64,000 nucleotides of DNA from Bin80 sp965220935 (GTDB lineage Bacteria; Bacteroidota; Rhodothermia; Rhodothermales; Bin80). Numbering within the stretch: the stretch's first letter is position 1; each line of letters begins with the position of its first letter. Under the pieces are notes generated by a model. It was not told the origin of the DNA, did not search any database, and worked only from the letters and a program-made list of their open reading frames with translations. Below, piece by piece: positions 18,013 to 28,263 of the stretch. The stretch is taken from positions 3,472,001 through 3,536,000 of the forward strand of contig OZ244857.1 in NCBI GenBank assembly GCA_965220935.1, in the 5' to 3' direction. A program made the position numbers and the translations under genes.

Positions 18013-18139
18013 CGGAGTCTCAATAAATATATTACGCTTACAGTGAAGACTTACAGATGTTCCAATCTACCATCAAAAATTATACATTTCATGTAAAATT
18101 CGGAAATTATTCCGTAACTTCATCTAACAAACAAATCCC

Positions 18140-19543
18140 ATGAGTATACTAGATTTTGATCGCGAAGACGGCGAACGGTTCTCAAAGCAGAACTTTGAGG
18201 CGCTCATCCATGCTTTTGAGCACCGTAGCCCTAATGCTTACTTTGATGTTGACGCACTGGAAGAGATCGCTCTACACTATTTTGAATGCGGTAAGCATGA
18301 GCAATCGTTCGCTGTGATTGATCAAATTCTGGCATCTCAACCATCCAATGCTCGCATATGGCTGTTGCGGGGGATTTTTCTTGGAAATCTGAATCGCCCC
18401 AAAGAAGCCCAGAAAGCATTTAAAGAATCTCTCCGTCTCAATCCCTGTGATAGTGAGGCAAACCTAAATCTTGGCGTTTCTTACGAAATCACTGGCGCCC
18501 ACACCAAGGCCTTTGAGTGTTTTAATCAGGCCATCCATCTTGATCCACTCAATGAAGATGCCTACTTTCACCTTGGTGCCAATCTTGCACACGATCATCT
18601 TTTTGATGAGGCATTGGATGCGTATAAAAAATGCACCGAAATTAATCCCGAACATCCACATGTCTGGTTTGAACTGGCTCACTGTTATGATACACTCGGA
18701 GACCTCGCCGCCAGCTTAGACGCCAATAATCGGCAAATTGAACTAGACCCTTACTCCAGTGAATCTTGGTTCAACAAGGCGGTTGTATTGACCAAAATGG
18801 ACTTACTTGACGATGCTCTCATCTCCTATGACTACACCCTTGATATTGATCCAGACTTTACCCCTGCTTACTATAACAGAGGAAATATTCTATCCGTGTT
18901 AGGCCAATACGATGAGGCACTGTCTTGCTACCAAGAAGTGCTTACCCGTAAAGGCGAAGATGCACCTGCCTATTGTAATATGGCATTTGTTCTATCGGAT
19001 CAAGGAGATAGAGAAGGTAGCTTGCATTATTTAGAAAAAGCCGTCAAACTGGACTCTAAGCTCCCTGAGGCATGGTTCGGCCTCGGGCGGCATTATTTTC
19101 TTGAAGAGAAATTCCGAATGGCCTCAAAAGCCTATGCCCGCGCAACGAAGCTGAATCCACATGACCCAGACTATTGGCATCTCAGAGGAGAGTCCGAAAT
19201 GATGGCAGGCTACTCACACAAAGCCCTGAAATCATTCAAAAAACTAACTGAACTCATCCCCGAAGACCATGAGGCCTGGCTAGAGTATGCAAGTGCACTT
19301 TCAGTTTGTGGAGATGCAATAGACGCCATGAACGCCTCTGAGCGCGCGATTGACCTTAAACCAGACTGCCCAAGGGCTTGGTACTTTTACTCTGGTATCC
19401 TATATGTTCTCGGTAAGATTGAATTGTGCAAATATGCATTGATCACATCTATTGATCTAGATCCGAAGAATAAGGATCTATTCAGGGAAGATTGTCCCCC
19501 TGAAATCTATGATCACCCTCTCTTTGAGGAGTTTCTTGACTGA
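18140..19543 (+). CDS. Tetratricopeptide-repeat protein
   Basis: 467 residues made almost entirely of about twelve 34-residue TPR units (for example RIWLLRGIFLGNLNRPKEA and AYFHLGANLAHDHLFDEA). There is no signal peptide, so it is probably a cytoplasmic scaffold. Large soluble TPR proteins of this type are common in the Rhodothermota/Bacteroidota. It ends 11 bases before the DedA-like gene, so the two probably share a transcript. No more precise role can be assigned. Confidence 0.85.
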   Translation: MSILDFDREDGERFSKQNFEALIHAFEHRSPNAYFDVDALEEIALHYFECGKHEQSFAVIDQILASQPSNARIWLLRGIFLGNLNRPKEAQKAFKESLRLNPCDSEANLNLGVSYEITGAHTKAFECFNQAIHLDPLNEDAYFHLGANLAHDHLFDEALDAYKKCTEINPEHPHVWFELAHCYDTLGDLAASLDANNRQIELDPYSSESWFNKAVVLTKMDLLDDALISYDYTLDIDPDFTPAYYNRGNILSVLGQYDEALSCYQEVLTRKGEDAPAYCNMAFVLSDQGDREGSLHYLEKAVKLDSKLPEAWFGLGRHYFLEEKFRMASKAYARATKLNPHDPDYWHLRGESEMMAGYSHKALKSFKKLTELIPEDHEAWLEYASALSVCGDAIDAMNASERAIDLKPDCPRAWYFYSGILYVLGKIELCKYALITSIDLDPKNKDLFREDCPPEIYDHPLFEEFLD

Positions 19544-19554
19544 GCAAACGAGTT

Positions 19555-20166
19555 TTGATCTGGATACGTCGGTTATATGACTGGGTTCTGAATTGGGCTC
19601 AAACCCCCTACGGAACGCTCGCGCTATTTGTGATAGCTGTCACCGAGTCTATCTTTTTTCCAGTTCCCCCAGATGTGCTGTTGATTGCCTTAGGGTTAGG
19701 AAGACGTAACCGAGCCTTGTACTATGGACTAATTTGTAGCATCGGATCATTGTGTGGGGGGATGATTGGCTATTCGCTTGGCAACTATGCTTGGCTTTCA
19801 TCCGATGGATTTACTCCATTAGCCCATTTCTTTTTTAATCATGTGCCTGGATTTAGTGAATCTGTGTATCTTGACTTAGGCCGCCGATTTGAAGAATGGG
19901 GCTTTGTGATCATCTTTACCGCAGGCTTTACCCCTGTGCCTTATAAACTCTTTACCGTGGGTGCGGGGGCTTTTGGAACCTCGTTCCCATTGTTTTTATT
20001 AGCCTCTGCTACGAGCCGTACAGCCAGATTCATGATTGTTAGCACACTGATCTGGCGGTTCGGCGAGCCCGTCCGAACTTTTATTGATCGCTACTTCAAT
20101 TGGTTGGCCGTAATCTTCGCTGCCTTACTGGCTGGGGGATTCGTCGCCTTGAAATTGCTTACTTGA
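19555..20166 (+). CDS. DedA/YqaA-family membrane protein
   Basis: 203-residue inner-membrane protein with the SNARE-associated (VTT) pattern: ESIFFPVPPDVLLIALGL at residues 30-47, a GGMIGYSLG helix and FTPVPYKLFTVGAGAFG at ~123-139. Members are linked to lipid scrambling or undecaprenyl-phosphate recycling. The start is TTG at 19555. The gene overlaps the convergent secreted-protein gene by 8 bases. Confidence 0.8.
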   Translation: MIWIRRLYDWVLNWAQTPYGTLALFVIAVTESIFFPVPPDVLLIALGLGRRNRALYYGLICSIGSLCGGMIGYSLGNYAWLSSDGFTPLAHFFFNHVPGFSESVYLDLGRRFEEWGFVIIFTAGFTPVPYKLFTVGAGAFGTSFPLFLLASATSRTARFMIVSTLIWRFGEPVRTFIDRYFNWLAVIFAALLAGGFVALKLLT

Positions 20167-21703
20167 TCAGCACCACCCGGGTGGTAGCCATATACGTATC
20201 AGACGAAGCGCGGATTTCATAGCTACCGCTTGGAAGCTGACTCCCATCAAACGAAAAAGTATGCTCTCCTACATTTAATACTCCTTGATAGATGGTCATT
20301 GCGGAGCGCCCAAGAATGTCAAAAACGTCTACTTGCACATGCATTTGTTGGGGCATTGAAATCATAAATGATGTCGCTGGATTGAATGGATTGGGATACG
20401 CGGGTGAAAGTGCAAACGCTTCTGGAATCTCTTGCGACAACTCGGTGTCCGTGATTGTTACATCACGAACATCCAAGATAAAAAGGCCTGAAGGCATTGG
20501 AGCGCTACTTACGATGGTCGTGCCACTTCCAGAAAAACGAAATGAACTCCAAGCTCCACCGAATCTGGCGCTGTTATCAGCAGGAAATGTATCAAAATAA
20601 GCAATCTCCACTGGGGCATTAATGTCAGCGATAGCTACGACACGTAGCCCACTTGTATAATTTGCTGCGTACATATAATCACCATACACATAGAGATTAT
20701 GATCTGGACTACTGGTTGAATAAAAGAACGAGGACTGATATAATGGTTCTTCTAGATTTGTGAGATTCCAAATGATGGTGCGCGTGTTACCCACTGAGCG
20801 ATTAATTTCATCAACCTCGTCGTTCATCAAAAAATATCGTTGATCTTGGGTAAGCCAACCTTGATGAGAGTAATTTACATGGGGATAAGTCGCAGATGCC
20901 AAGATTTGGGGTTCTCGCTTATTTGTAACATCTACGATACTAATATGTGTTTCATTTGAACCGATACATATCTCTCGTTCCCGATATTTTTTGTCTGGTC
21001 CACGATAAATCACGCATTGGGCATCATGGGTATACCCATCCAAAGAACGACCTGTTTGACGATCGGCAACGCAACCTGCATAGACAGGATTAACAGGATC
21101 GTTAATATTTACCATATGGATTCCTCTACCTCTGCAGGTATCTGACGATCCATTATCAGAGAGCACATAACCTGTGATGTACGCAAAACCTGTTTCCTCA
21201 TTGATCGCAAGATTGTGGGCACTACTCACTTCGCCATAGAATGCCGTTTCTTGCCAATCCTGAGGTGTAGTGGCAGAACGAAGCTGCCGAAGATCAAAAA
21301 TCTGCATCCCGTTGTGAGGTGCATCTACCACCACAAACATATGATCTTTGTAGACCTTCATGTCTCTCCAAATGGTTGCATTTCGGCCGACAAGTTTTCC
21401 TAAATAAATGGGATTTACAGGATCACTCACATCAACAAATCCGACTGATCGACTAGTGCCAACAAGGGCATAATCTCGCTCAGATTCAGGATCTGTCCAA
21501 CCCCAGATATCATTAACTAATTCTGCTCCTGGATCCAGATCTTCCATGGATACGAAGGCAAGCAGATCAATTCCCTCGCATGGATATTGATCTGCAACGT
21601 TATTGGCACATTCAACTCGATCTCCTGTAATCGTTTGCCCAGCACACACAGTAGATGCAACGAACGACAACGCCATAAAACAAAAAAGATTTCTCATAGA
21701 CAT
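20159..21703 (-). CDS. Secreted choice-of-anchor-B (LVIVD repeat) protein with T9SS sorting domain
   Basis: About 514 residues. A signal peptide (MRNLFCFMALSFVASTVCAG) follows alternative Met starts at 21703 or 21697; the longer frame to 21745 is unlikely. The body shows choice-of-anchor-B features (WGWTDPESERDYALVGTSRS, YLGKLVGRNATIWRDMKVYK, HNLAINEETGFAYITG), a beta-propeller of LVIVD-like repeats. The last ~80 residues are a type A sorting domain beginning LSPAYPNPFNPATSF, which directs export by the type IX system. It is a surface or extracellular protein with no known catalytic role, and it is the strongest taxonomic clue in the window. Confidence 0.87.
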   Translation of the reverse strand: MSMRNLFCFMALSFVASTVCAGQTITGDRVECANNVADQYPCEGIDLLAFVSMEDLDPGAELVNDIWGWTDPESERDYALVGTSRSVGFVDVSDPVNPIYLGKLVGRNATIWRDMKVYKDHMFVVVDAPHNGMQIFDLRQLRSATTPQDWQETAFYGEVSSAHNLAINEETGFAYITGYVLSDNGSSDTCRGRGIHMVNINDPVNPVYAGCVADRQTGRSLDGYTHDAQCVIYRGPDKKYREREICIGSNETHISIVDVTNKREPQILASATYPHVNYSHQGWLTQDQRYFLMNDEVDEINRSVGNTRTIIWNLTNLEEPLYQSSFFYSTSSPDHNLYVYGDYMYAANYTSGLRVVAIADINAPVEIAYFDTFPADNSARFGGAWSSFRFSGSGTTIVSSAPMPSGLFILDVRDVTITDTELSQEIPEAFALSPAYPNPFNPATSFMISMPQQMHVQVDVFDILGRSAMTIYQGVLNVGEHTFSFDGSQLPSGSYEIRASSDTYMATTRVVLIK

Positions 21704-21745
21704 ATAAAAATTCAGTTCTCGGGGGATACGCATCACATTACACAT

Positions 21746-22226
21746 AGTTCTTATGTTGTGGATGTCTCTGTATCAACAATTGATTCATGCTTTGACATTT
21801 CAAGACGATAGATGAACTATACTTTTATGATTGCGTAACGATTAGCAGATTCATCGGGCAGAATGTGAAAATCAGAAACATGAAGACGTTGAAATCAATC
21901 ACTAATAAATACATGTGCAGATAATTATCACTACTTCACCGTAGATAAACATTCAGTTCTGGAAAAATACTCGATCTCTTAACGTAGATTACAGCTGTGG
22001 TGGCTTCATTATCGCGCAGAAGAAATGACAAATGAATTTTCTTACATCAAACCAAAAGGGGGCATACCCTTGACTGAACAGTTGGTTGCCCTTCCCGTGG
22101 CCCCTAATGATTTGTTCCCAGCGATAAGAATTCTCCGATTTCCCAGAATAGGCACGCTAACCCATCCAGATCTTGGAAAAACTGTTGAAACCGTTTTTAT
22201 TCAAATCCTCTGTGATAGAGTGCTGA
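21746..22226. other. Intergenic region before rqcH
   Basis: About 480 bases with no recognisable gene or structural RNA. It should contain the minus-strand promoter of the secreted protein and the plus-strand promoter of rqcH. A 72-codon reading frame at 22025-22243 ends inside the start of rqcH; it has no recognisable domain and is not called as a gene. Confidence 0.3.
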
Positions 22227-23807
22227 TTGACAATTCTCAATAACTACTACTTACTTCGACGACTTGCTCAGCTCTGGAATGATTCATTATCAGGAGCTGC
22301 GGTTGTTAATATTTGGTGTCATGCCCCTGGCGAACTCGTCCTTGCATTAAACCACAATGCTAAGCAGATTACGCTCTCATTTCTGACACATGCTCCAATT
22401 GTTGGAGTATTTCAGCGGACAACATCTAGACCCCGCCGCAATACTAAGTCGTTATTCTGTGCTCTACGACAGCAGCGTATCTCTGGTGTGCAGATTTCAG
22501 AGAATGATAGAATTCTGAAACTACATTTTACCGATGACCTTACTTTGGAAGCCCATTTATATGGAAGCCGAGCCAACGTACTATTAGCGAATCACGAAGG
22601 ACGGGTTCAAGAAGCATTCCGAAAAGGAGCACCAACTCACCTCCCTGCACCCCGAGATTCAGCCGAACCCAAAACCTTACAAGAGTTTCAGCGGCGGTGG
22701 AATGATGTGCAGGGAGACCTGACCAAAAAACTACAACGAGTATTTATACGCTTCAGCAAAGATCAGTGCGCGGAGGTAGTTCAACTGTTGCAATCAAATA
22801 ATCCATCAACCCCAGATCATATATTTAAGGTAGCCCATACGTTGCATGGACGCTTACTCAATGCTGAAGGCCCACTGTATGTGTATCAGCATCCTCCCAC
22901 TATCTCGGTGATTTCTCTCACATCACGTAACACTGATGATGCAAAGCAAGAAATTGATATTGACAAAGGGATCCGTAAGTTCGCACAAAATTTGCTCTCG
23001 GAACGCGCCTATCGTATGCACTACGAACCACTGCGAAAATCCATCATTCGTAAACTGGACAAGGCTCAGCGCTCAGCCGAACGCATGAAACATGAGTATC
23101 ACCGCCCATCATTCGCTGAAACGTATGAGCAGACTGGCCATATACTGATGGCATCCCCTCGGTTTCCTGCAGGTGAGCGCCACAGAGAAATTGAGGACGT
23201 CTTTCATCCTGGAACGATCATCACTGTGACACTTGATCCCGCGCTTGACTCTTATCAGAACGCCGAGCGTTATTATTCAAGGGCTCAAAAATCTCGCACA
23301 TCCAGAAATCACTTACACGCGCTGATCAAAAGCACTGACGATACGATCATATCCTTAAAACGTGAACTTGAAACGTTGGATAATATCAAGACCTATAAAG
23401 CGTTAAAATCTTTTCAGAAAAGTAATCATAAACCCGCCAACTCTAAACAACCGTTCAAGCGATATCCTCTCTCATCTAATTATGAAGTTTGGGTTGGACG
23501 CAATGCTAAAGAGAACGAAGCACTTACCCTTAAACATGCCCGCCCCTTTGATCTATGGCTCCATGCAAGGGGCGTGAGTGGTGCCCACACACTGCTACGA
23601 CTCCCCAAATCCGATGCAAATCCAAGCCAGCATCTCATTGAACAAGCTGCTGCAATTGCGGCATGGCATAGTAAGGCACGAACGAGTCGCATGGCACCGG
23701 TGATCGTGACCCCGAAAAAATATGTTCAAAAAGCCCGCGGCGCATCTATCGGTGAGGTTTCTGTCATCCGAGAAAATGTCGTGATGGTTGAACCAGCACT
23801 CCCATGA
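22227..23807 (+). CDS. rqcH: RqcH / NFACT-family ribosome quality-control factor
   Basis: 526 residues. The NFACT-N start is NNYYLLRRLAQLW with ELVLALNHNAKQITLSF following. A long coiled-coil middle region lies at ~250-390, and the C-terminal NFACT-R domain has YEVWVGRNAKENEALTLKHA, DLWLHARGVSGAH and VIVTPKKYVQKARGAS. RqcH binds obstructed 50S subunits and adds alanine tails to stalled peptides. The start is probably TTG 22227, because the family N-terminus lies immediately after it. It lies 37 bases upstream of uppP. Confidence 0.87.
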   Translation: MTILNNYYLLRRLAQLWNDSLSGAAVVNIWCHAPGELVLALNHNAKQITLSFLTHAPIVGVFQRTTSRPRRNTKSLFCALRQQRISGVQISENDRILKLHFTDDLTLEAHLYGSRANVLLANHEGRVQEAFRKGAPTHLPAPRDSAEPKTLQEFQRRWNDVQGDLTKKLQRVFIRFSKDQCAEVVQLLQSNNPSTPDHIFKVAHTLHGRLLNAEGPLYVYQHPPTISVISLTSRNTDDAKQEIDIDKGIRKFAQNLLSERAYRMHYEPLRKSIIRKLDKAQRSAERMKHEYHRPSFAETYEQTGHILMASPRFPAGERHREIEDVFHPGTIITVTLDPALDSYQNAERYYSRAQKSRTSRNHLHALIKSTDDTIISLKRELETLDNIKTYKALKSFQKSNHKPANSKQPFKRYPLSSNYEVWVGRNAKENEALTLKHARPFDLWLHARGVSGAHTLLRLPKSDANPSQHLIEQAAAIAAWHSKARTSRMAPVIVTPKKYVQKARGASIGEVSVIRENVVMVEPALP

Positions 23808-23844
23808 TGTATCTTAAGTTGACCTTAATGATATCCAATAACAG

Positions 23845-24645
23845 ATGACATGGTGGCAGGCAACGATTCTTGGCGTTTTGCAAGGCTTGACGGAATTTCT
23901 CCCCGTCTCTTCTTCAGGGCATTTAGTTCTAGCACAGTATGTGCTTGGACTGCAACTCACGCCAGACGTTACATTTGAGGTGTTTCTTCACGCAGGAACC
24001 GCTCTGAGTATTATTACCGTCTACAGGAAACGCCTCTGGCATATCCTCAAAGATCCATTGCTTACACTATCGCGCCCATGGTCTGCATATCAGGTTAACC
24101 TAAATACACGAATGATGTGGCAGGTGGTCTTTGCAAGCATTCCCGCTGGATTAGCGTATATGTTTCTTGAATCACAACTGGAATGGACTTACGCACGTCC
24201 TTGGGTTGCATGTATCATGTTGATTGCTACTGGAATGCTACTTGGGAGTACGTATCTGGTGCGATTAAAATCTGCTGAGATCACCTTATTAAAATCTCTC
24301 CTCATTGGCGTCGCTCAATCTATTTCACTGTTACCAGGTATGTCTAGATCGGGAGCAACCATCAGCACGGGGCTGTTATTAGGTGTCAAATCAGAAACGG
24401 CCGCGGATTTTTCATTTATCATGGTATTGCCAGTGATCCTTGGCGCATCACTGATCAAGGGGCTGGCGCTCATTAATTCCTCAGAATCAATTGACTGGCT
24501 TCCGATACTTCTTGGAACATCCTTAGCTTACGGAACTGGAATATTTGCCATTCACGTGGTGTTGTCGTTCGTCCGCAGAGGTCGACTGCATACATTTGCA
24601 CCGTACTGCGTAGGAGTAGGAATCCTTGGGCTTCTATTTTTGTAG
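23845..24645 (+). CDS. uppP: Undecaprenyl-diphosphatase
   Basis: 266-residue polytopic membrane enzyme that dephosphorylates undecaprenyl pyrophosphate to recycle the lipid carrier of peptidoglycan synthesis. The two conserved BacA/UppP motifs are present: GLTEFLPVSSSGHLVLA at residues 14-30 and LLPGMSRSGATISTG near 160-174. It is full length and intact. It also confers low-level bacitracin tolerance in other species. Confidence 0.93.
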   Translation: MTWWQATILGVLQGLTEFLPVSSSGHLVLAQYVLGLQLTPDVTFEVFLHAGTALSIITVYRKRLWHILKDPLLTLSRPWSAYQVNLNTRMMWQVVFASIPAGLAYMFLESQLEWTYARPWVACIMLIATGMLLGSTYLVRLKSAEITLLKSLLIGVAQSISLLPGMSRSGATISTGLLLGVKSETAADFSFIMVLPVILGASLIKGLALINSSESIDWLPILLGTSLAYGTGIFAIHVVLSFVRRGRLHTFAPYCVGVGILGLLFL

Positions 24646-24778
24646 CCACACATGTTTGCCATTTACGCATAGATGAAACTTACGGGAATTATATAGAATG
24701 TTACGTACGGGAAACTTTTTAACGCTGTCGGATACGGTCGGCAGGAGGTAATCATAGCCGATTGCTTACCCTAGCATC

Positions 24779-25911
24779 ATGTTTGTAAAGGCTTTCAAGA
24801 GGAAAAACAAAGTTGGTTCACGCTCACAGGTGACGATTCGTTTTCGGATACGAGGGAGCAAAAAACCATACCAATTTCTGTACGGACTTGCAGGAGCGAA
24901 CCGGTACTTGTGGAATGTTGCGGTCGCGTGTCTGAGTGAGCAATATGACGAAACAGGTCAATCCAAATCCTCCGATTTCTCTCTTTGTACGTATAGGGAG
25001 CACAAGAAAGAAGCACAATGGCTGAAAGCGTATCCTGCCGTCTTGACGGGGTTACAGGATGTATCAAATGCGTTTCAACAGTTTTTAAGGGCCTACCCAA
25101 AGTTTAAAAAGAAAAGAAAGGCGAAAAAGTCTTTTGCCATTGATCACCGCCTCTCAGACCATGGTTATTTTCGTCTCAGGCGTGGACTTCGGATTAAGTT
25201 GATGGGCTGGAAGCGCGTGAACAGGTATTCCAATCCCAAGTGTGGGCATATCTTTGAGGTAAGTGGTACATGACTCTTGTCTTTGAGGTAGATGCTGTGG
25301 ATGGCAAAGGAATCGGGGTAGATCGGAACATGGGGCAGGTAGCCGATAGTACGAGGAAGATCTGGTATGATACGTCCGATCACGTGAAGAAACTTCAAAA
25401 GCGTTTATTGAGTGGAAGTCAGAGGTACGGAAAACTGCTTAAAACCATTCGGAGGCATCAACAAGAAAATGCAACCATAAGACAGAACGATCTGCGACAC
25501 ATGGCAAAGGGAATTAGTCCTCAATCGGATCTGATCTTGAAAACCAAAAGTATGACAACAAGCGTCAAGGGTACGGTAGAGAACCCTGTGAAGCAGAAAA
25601 CAGGACTGAATCGCGTCATCCGAGTAACAGGGTGGGGTCAGTTGGAACGATATTTGGAAGAGCGTGGTGTGGTTGTCAAGGTCCATCCACCATATAGCAG
25701 CCAGAGGTGTTCAAAGTGTGGACACAAGAGTAAGGAGAATCGCAAGACACAACGTACGTTTTTGTGTCAGTCCTGTAATCATCGATTGAATGCAGATGTA
25801 AATGCCGCATTCAACATCAGGGCGTCCTTTAATGGATGTGGAGTCTACATAAGACCTGAGGCACATGTGTTGAAGCGTCAATCCGAATTTAACCACCACT
25901 TAGATATATAA
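24779..25911 (+). pseudogene. IS200/IS605-type TnpB, frameshifted and active-site damaged
   Basis: Two overlapping frames (24779-25273 and 25270-25911) make one TnpB. The N-terminal piece has NRYLWNVAVACLSEQY. The C-terminal piece has GVDRNMGQV (first RuvC Asp), the zinc ribbon CSKCGHKSKENRKTQ...CQSCNH and the final DVNAAFN Asp. The usual IEDLK motif is replaced by SDLILKTKSM, so the catalytic Glu is lost as well as the frame. No TnpA lies beside it. Its stop overlaps the next ATG (TAATG), so the usual non-coding right end appears to be missing. Confidence 0.8.
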
Positions 25912-26735
25912 TGCCCACCAAACTTACAGCATACGAAAGATCTGTTCAGAAGGATATTGATAAGTGGCTACATGGGGATGCCTCTTTGCCCGCAAGGGCG
26001 ATGGATTGGCTCATGCGGCCAGTGGATTGGGCTGTGGAGCAGGCTGTCCCAGATCACATAGTTGATCAGACGAGTGAGGCAGTTAGCAGTTTTCTCTCAC
26101 TGCTCAATGATGCTACAAAATGGACTGTGGATTTAAGTGGGATTCTATCTGAAGCCAATAAAAAGGGATTAAACATCCAAGCACTTGAAGATTTGCGCCA
26201 AGAGCCCTTGGAAACACTTGATGAATTATCCAAGGGGCTATTCACTCAAAGCACTCTCTCGGCAGCCCTCAGTGGCGGTGGAACCGGATTGGGAGGTATT
26301 GCCTTGATCGCTGCGGATATTCCCTTACTTTTTGTCATTAACTTGCAACTGATTCAAAAGATTGGTGCAGCGTATGGATTTCCAATGACAGGACCTGAGC
26401 ATGGCCCTATTGTATTATCCATCTTTAATGCGGCCGCGGCTAACTCACGCGAAGCACGTAGCGGAGCGCTCCATGAAATAGGAATTGCGGCCGCTTCGTA
26501 CGCAAGCGGAGGAATCTATCAGGGGCGCGTACGTGGGGTTCTTTCTGATCAATCTAGACATGTTCCTCGAGAATTGGCAAAAAATCTCGTTGGTAGGAAA
26601 CTTCTCCAAACCATTCCACTGGCCGGCGCAGCCGTTGGAGCGGGCGTAAATTACTGGTTTACAAGAGAGACCGCAGAAACCTCATACATGCTGTTTCGGA
26701 GCTTATACATTGACTACAAAGAGCGCCTACGCTAA
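25911..26735 (+). CDS. EcsC-family protein
   Basis: 274-residue protein matching EcsC: an N-terminal helical region (AYERSVQKDIDKWLHG), a glycine-rich hydrophobic segment (GGGTGLGGIALIAADIPLLF) and a second one near the end (IPLAGAAVGAGVNYWF). EcsC-family proteins are membrane-associated and of unclear function; the name comes from the ecs ABC-transporter operon, which is absent here. The start falls on the TnpB stop, so the true promoter is uncertain and the N-terminus could begin slightly downstream. Confidence 0.75.
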   Translation: MPTKLTAYERSVQKDIDKWLHGDASLPARAMDWLMRPVDWAVEQAVPDHIVDQTSEAVSSFLSLLNDATKWTVDLSGILSEANKKGLNIQALEDLRQEPLETLDELSKGLFTQSTLSAALSGGGTGLGGIALIAADIPLLFVINLQLIQKIGAAYGFPMTGPEHGPIVLSIFNAAAANSREARSGALHEIGIAAASYASGGIYQGRVRGVLSDQSRHVPRELAKNLVGRKLLQTIPLAGAAVGAGVNYWFTRETAETSYMLFRSLYIDYKERLR

Positions 26736-26904
26736 TCACAACCCTACGCAACTCCCCAAACACGAATTTTACTGTGCGCTCATCATCTATCGGATTGGCT
26801 ATTGAATCAAAACGAATCTTGATAATGCGAGTCTCAAATCTAATGGAAATCAACCGTAGCCGATGAAACACGCACATTGGGTGCTCACCAGACTTTATAA
26901 ATAA

Positions 26905-28251
26905 GGGCCTCCCATTTTAAGAGTGGGTTGGCCGATTTTTGGTGCCTTCTGGATACAAATCAAGTCCACCAAGATAGAAGTAAATTGCATTCTTTAATCG
27001 TTCAGGATTTCTGAATCCACGCGCACGGATTTTGATCATTTTGATGCGACTATTGATGCTTTCAGCCGGCCCATTACTCACATCTAAAACCACCGCATTG
27101 ATCATGCCCCAAAGATGACTTCTAATGGTTTTAGCCACTTTTTTCATCGGCTCCAGACGACTGCGTGAGAGCCACCCTAACCAACGGTTCCATGCTTTGA
27201 GCGCCCAAGTGCGATGTTTATACTTCCACAGCGTCTGGAACACTTCTTTCATCGCCCAAGCGCGTGCTGTTTTCAGTGCACTGTTTTTCAAGAGACTAAA
27301 CCGCTTCTTTTGCTTGGCCGACATGCTGGCCCGATTCTTAAGCCAATCATACTTTGTTCCTACCAAATCCAGAATCCCCAGTTTCTTTAACTCACGATTC
27401 TCCTCTCTGCGAACCTCATCCACCCCAGTTCCAACATATTTAGAGATATGAAAATGATCAAATGCAATCTTGCATCGGGTATACGCATCCTTGTTGCAGT
27501 GATGTAGGCAGGCCACATATCCATACTCACACTTTCAATCCCTGCAATTTGCTCAGGTGAACAACTGTCGTAGTCAAACTCTCTATTGTTGGTGACACAT
27601 GTAACACCGTGCCGATCCGATACAATCGTCACATAGTTGTGCCCCTTCTTAGATGCTGTCTCATCTACGCAAATATGAGGTACGATCTTCTCTGGCTTGC
27701 GCTCCAATCCACGATCCATAATATGAGCGATCATCGTCCAACTCACCCCTAAGCGTTTCGCGATTACTGAAATGCTGGTTGCAATCCATCACACAGCCTC
27801 AAACCTGGACGTGAATTGCACACGAGCATCGGCCCAAGGAACCGAAATCGTACTCACACCATGCTGTGGACACTGCACACGGGGCACACTCGCGACCACT
27901 TCCGTACGATAATCACAGATATTAGTATGGCGCCATCGTCGCTCTCGGTGATCATATCCCGGACACGCCTTCCCACACTCCGGACACCTTAACTCCGCAT
28001 CCCCCGAAAGCGCTACATGGATCCTCGCCGCATAACGACTCGTCTCCTGCTCAATCTCGGTCACCTCCCACGGTGACGCAATACCAATCAAATGATTCAC
28101 ATCCGTTATTTTTAAAGCCATCTTTTTTTTGATAAGTTGAAGGATAGATAAACAAATCTAAACTACTATAAAAATCCTTACCGAACCTTATTCTTGTTAC
28201 CCTCGTTTACCCATTTCTGAAAATATCACCCACTTAAAAAATGGGAGGCCC
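26905..28251 (-). mobile_element. ISL3-family insertion sequence
   Basis: 1347 bp element. The inverted ends share GGGCCTCCCATTTT exactly and then GTGGG with a small mismatch zone. The flanking 8-base duplication is nearly exact: ATAAATAA at 26897-26904 and AGAAATAA at 28252-28259 (7/8). The 8-bp target size fits ISL3. The transposase inside is frameshifted. Confidence 0.85.
26917..28121 (-). pseudogene. ISL3 transposase with two frameshifts
   Basis: Three frames join into one ISL3 transposase. 28121-27789 has the zinc-finger N-terminus (CPECGKAC, RRWRHTNICDY, VPRVQCPQHGV, VPWADARVQFT). 27746-27387 has the first two catalytic Asp (ICVDETASKKGH, VSMDMWPAYI). 27516-26917 has FDHFHISKY and the catalytic Glu (NGPAESINSRIK). 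The breaks fall near 27790 and 27500. The element could no longer make a full transposase unless these are sequencing errors. Confidence 0.85.
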
Positions 28252-28263
28252 AGAAATAATAGA

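Noticed and set aside
22025..22243. 72-codon gene before rqcH
   Set aside because: No recognisable domain, and it overlaps the rqcH start; probably chance.
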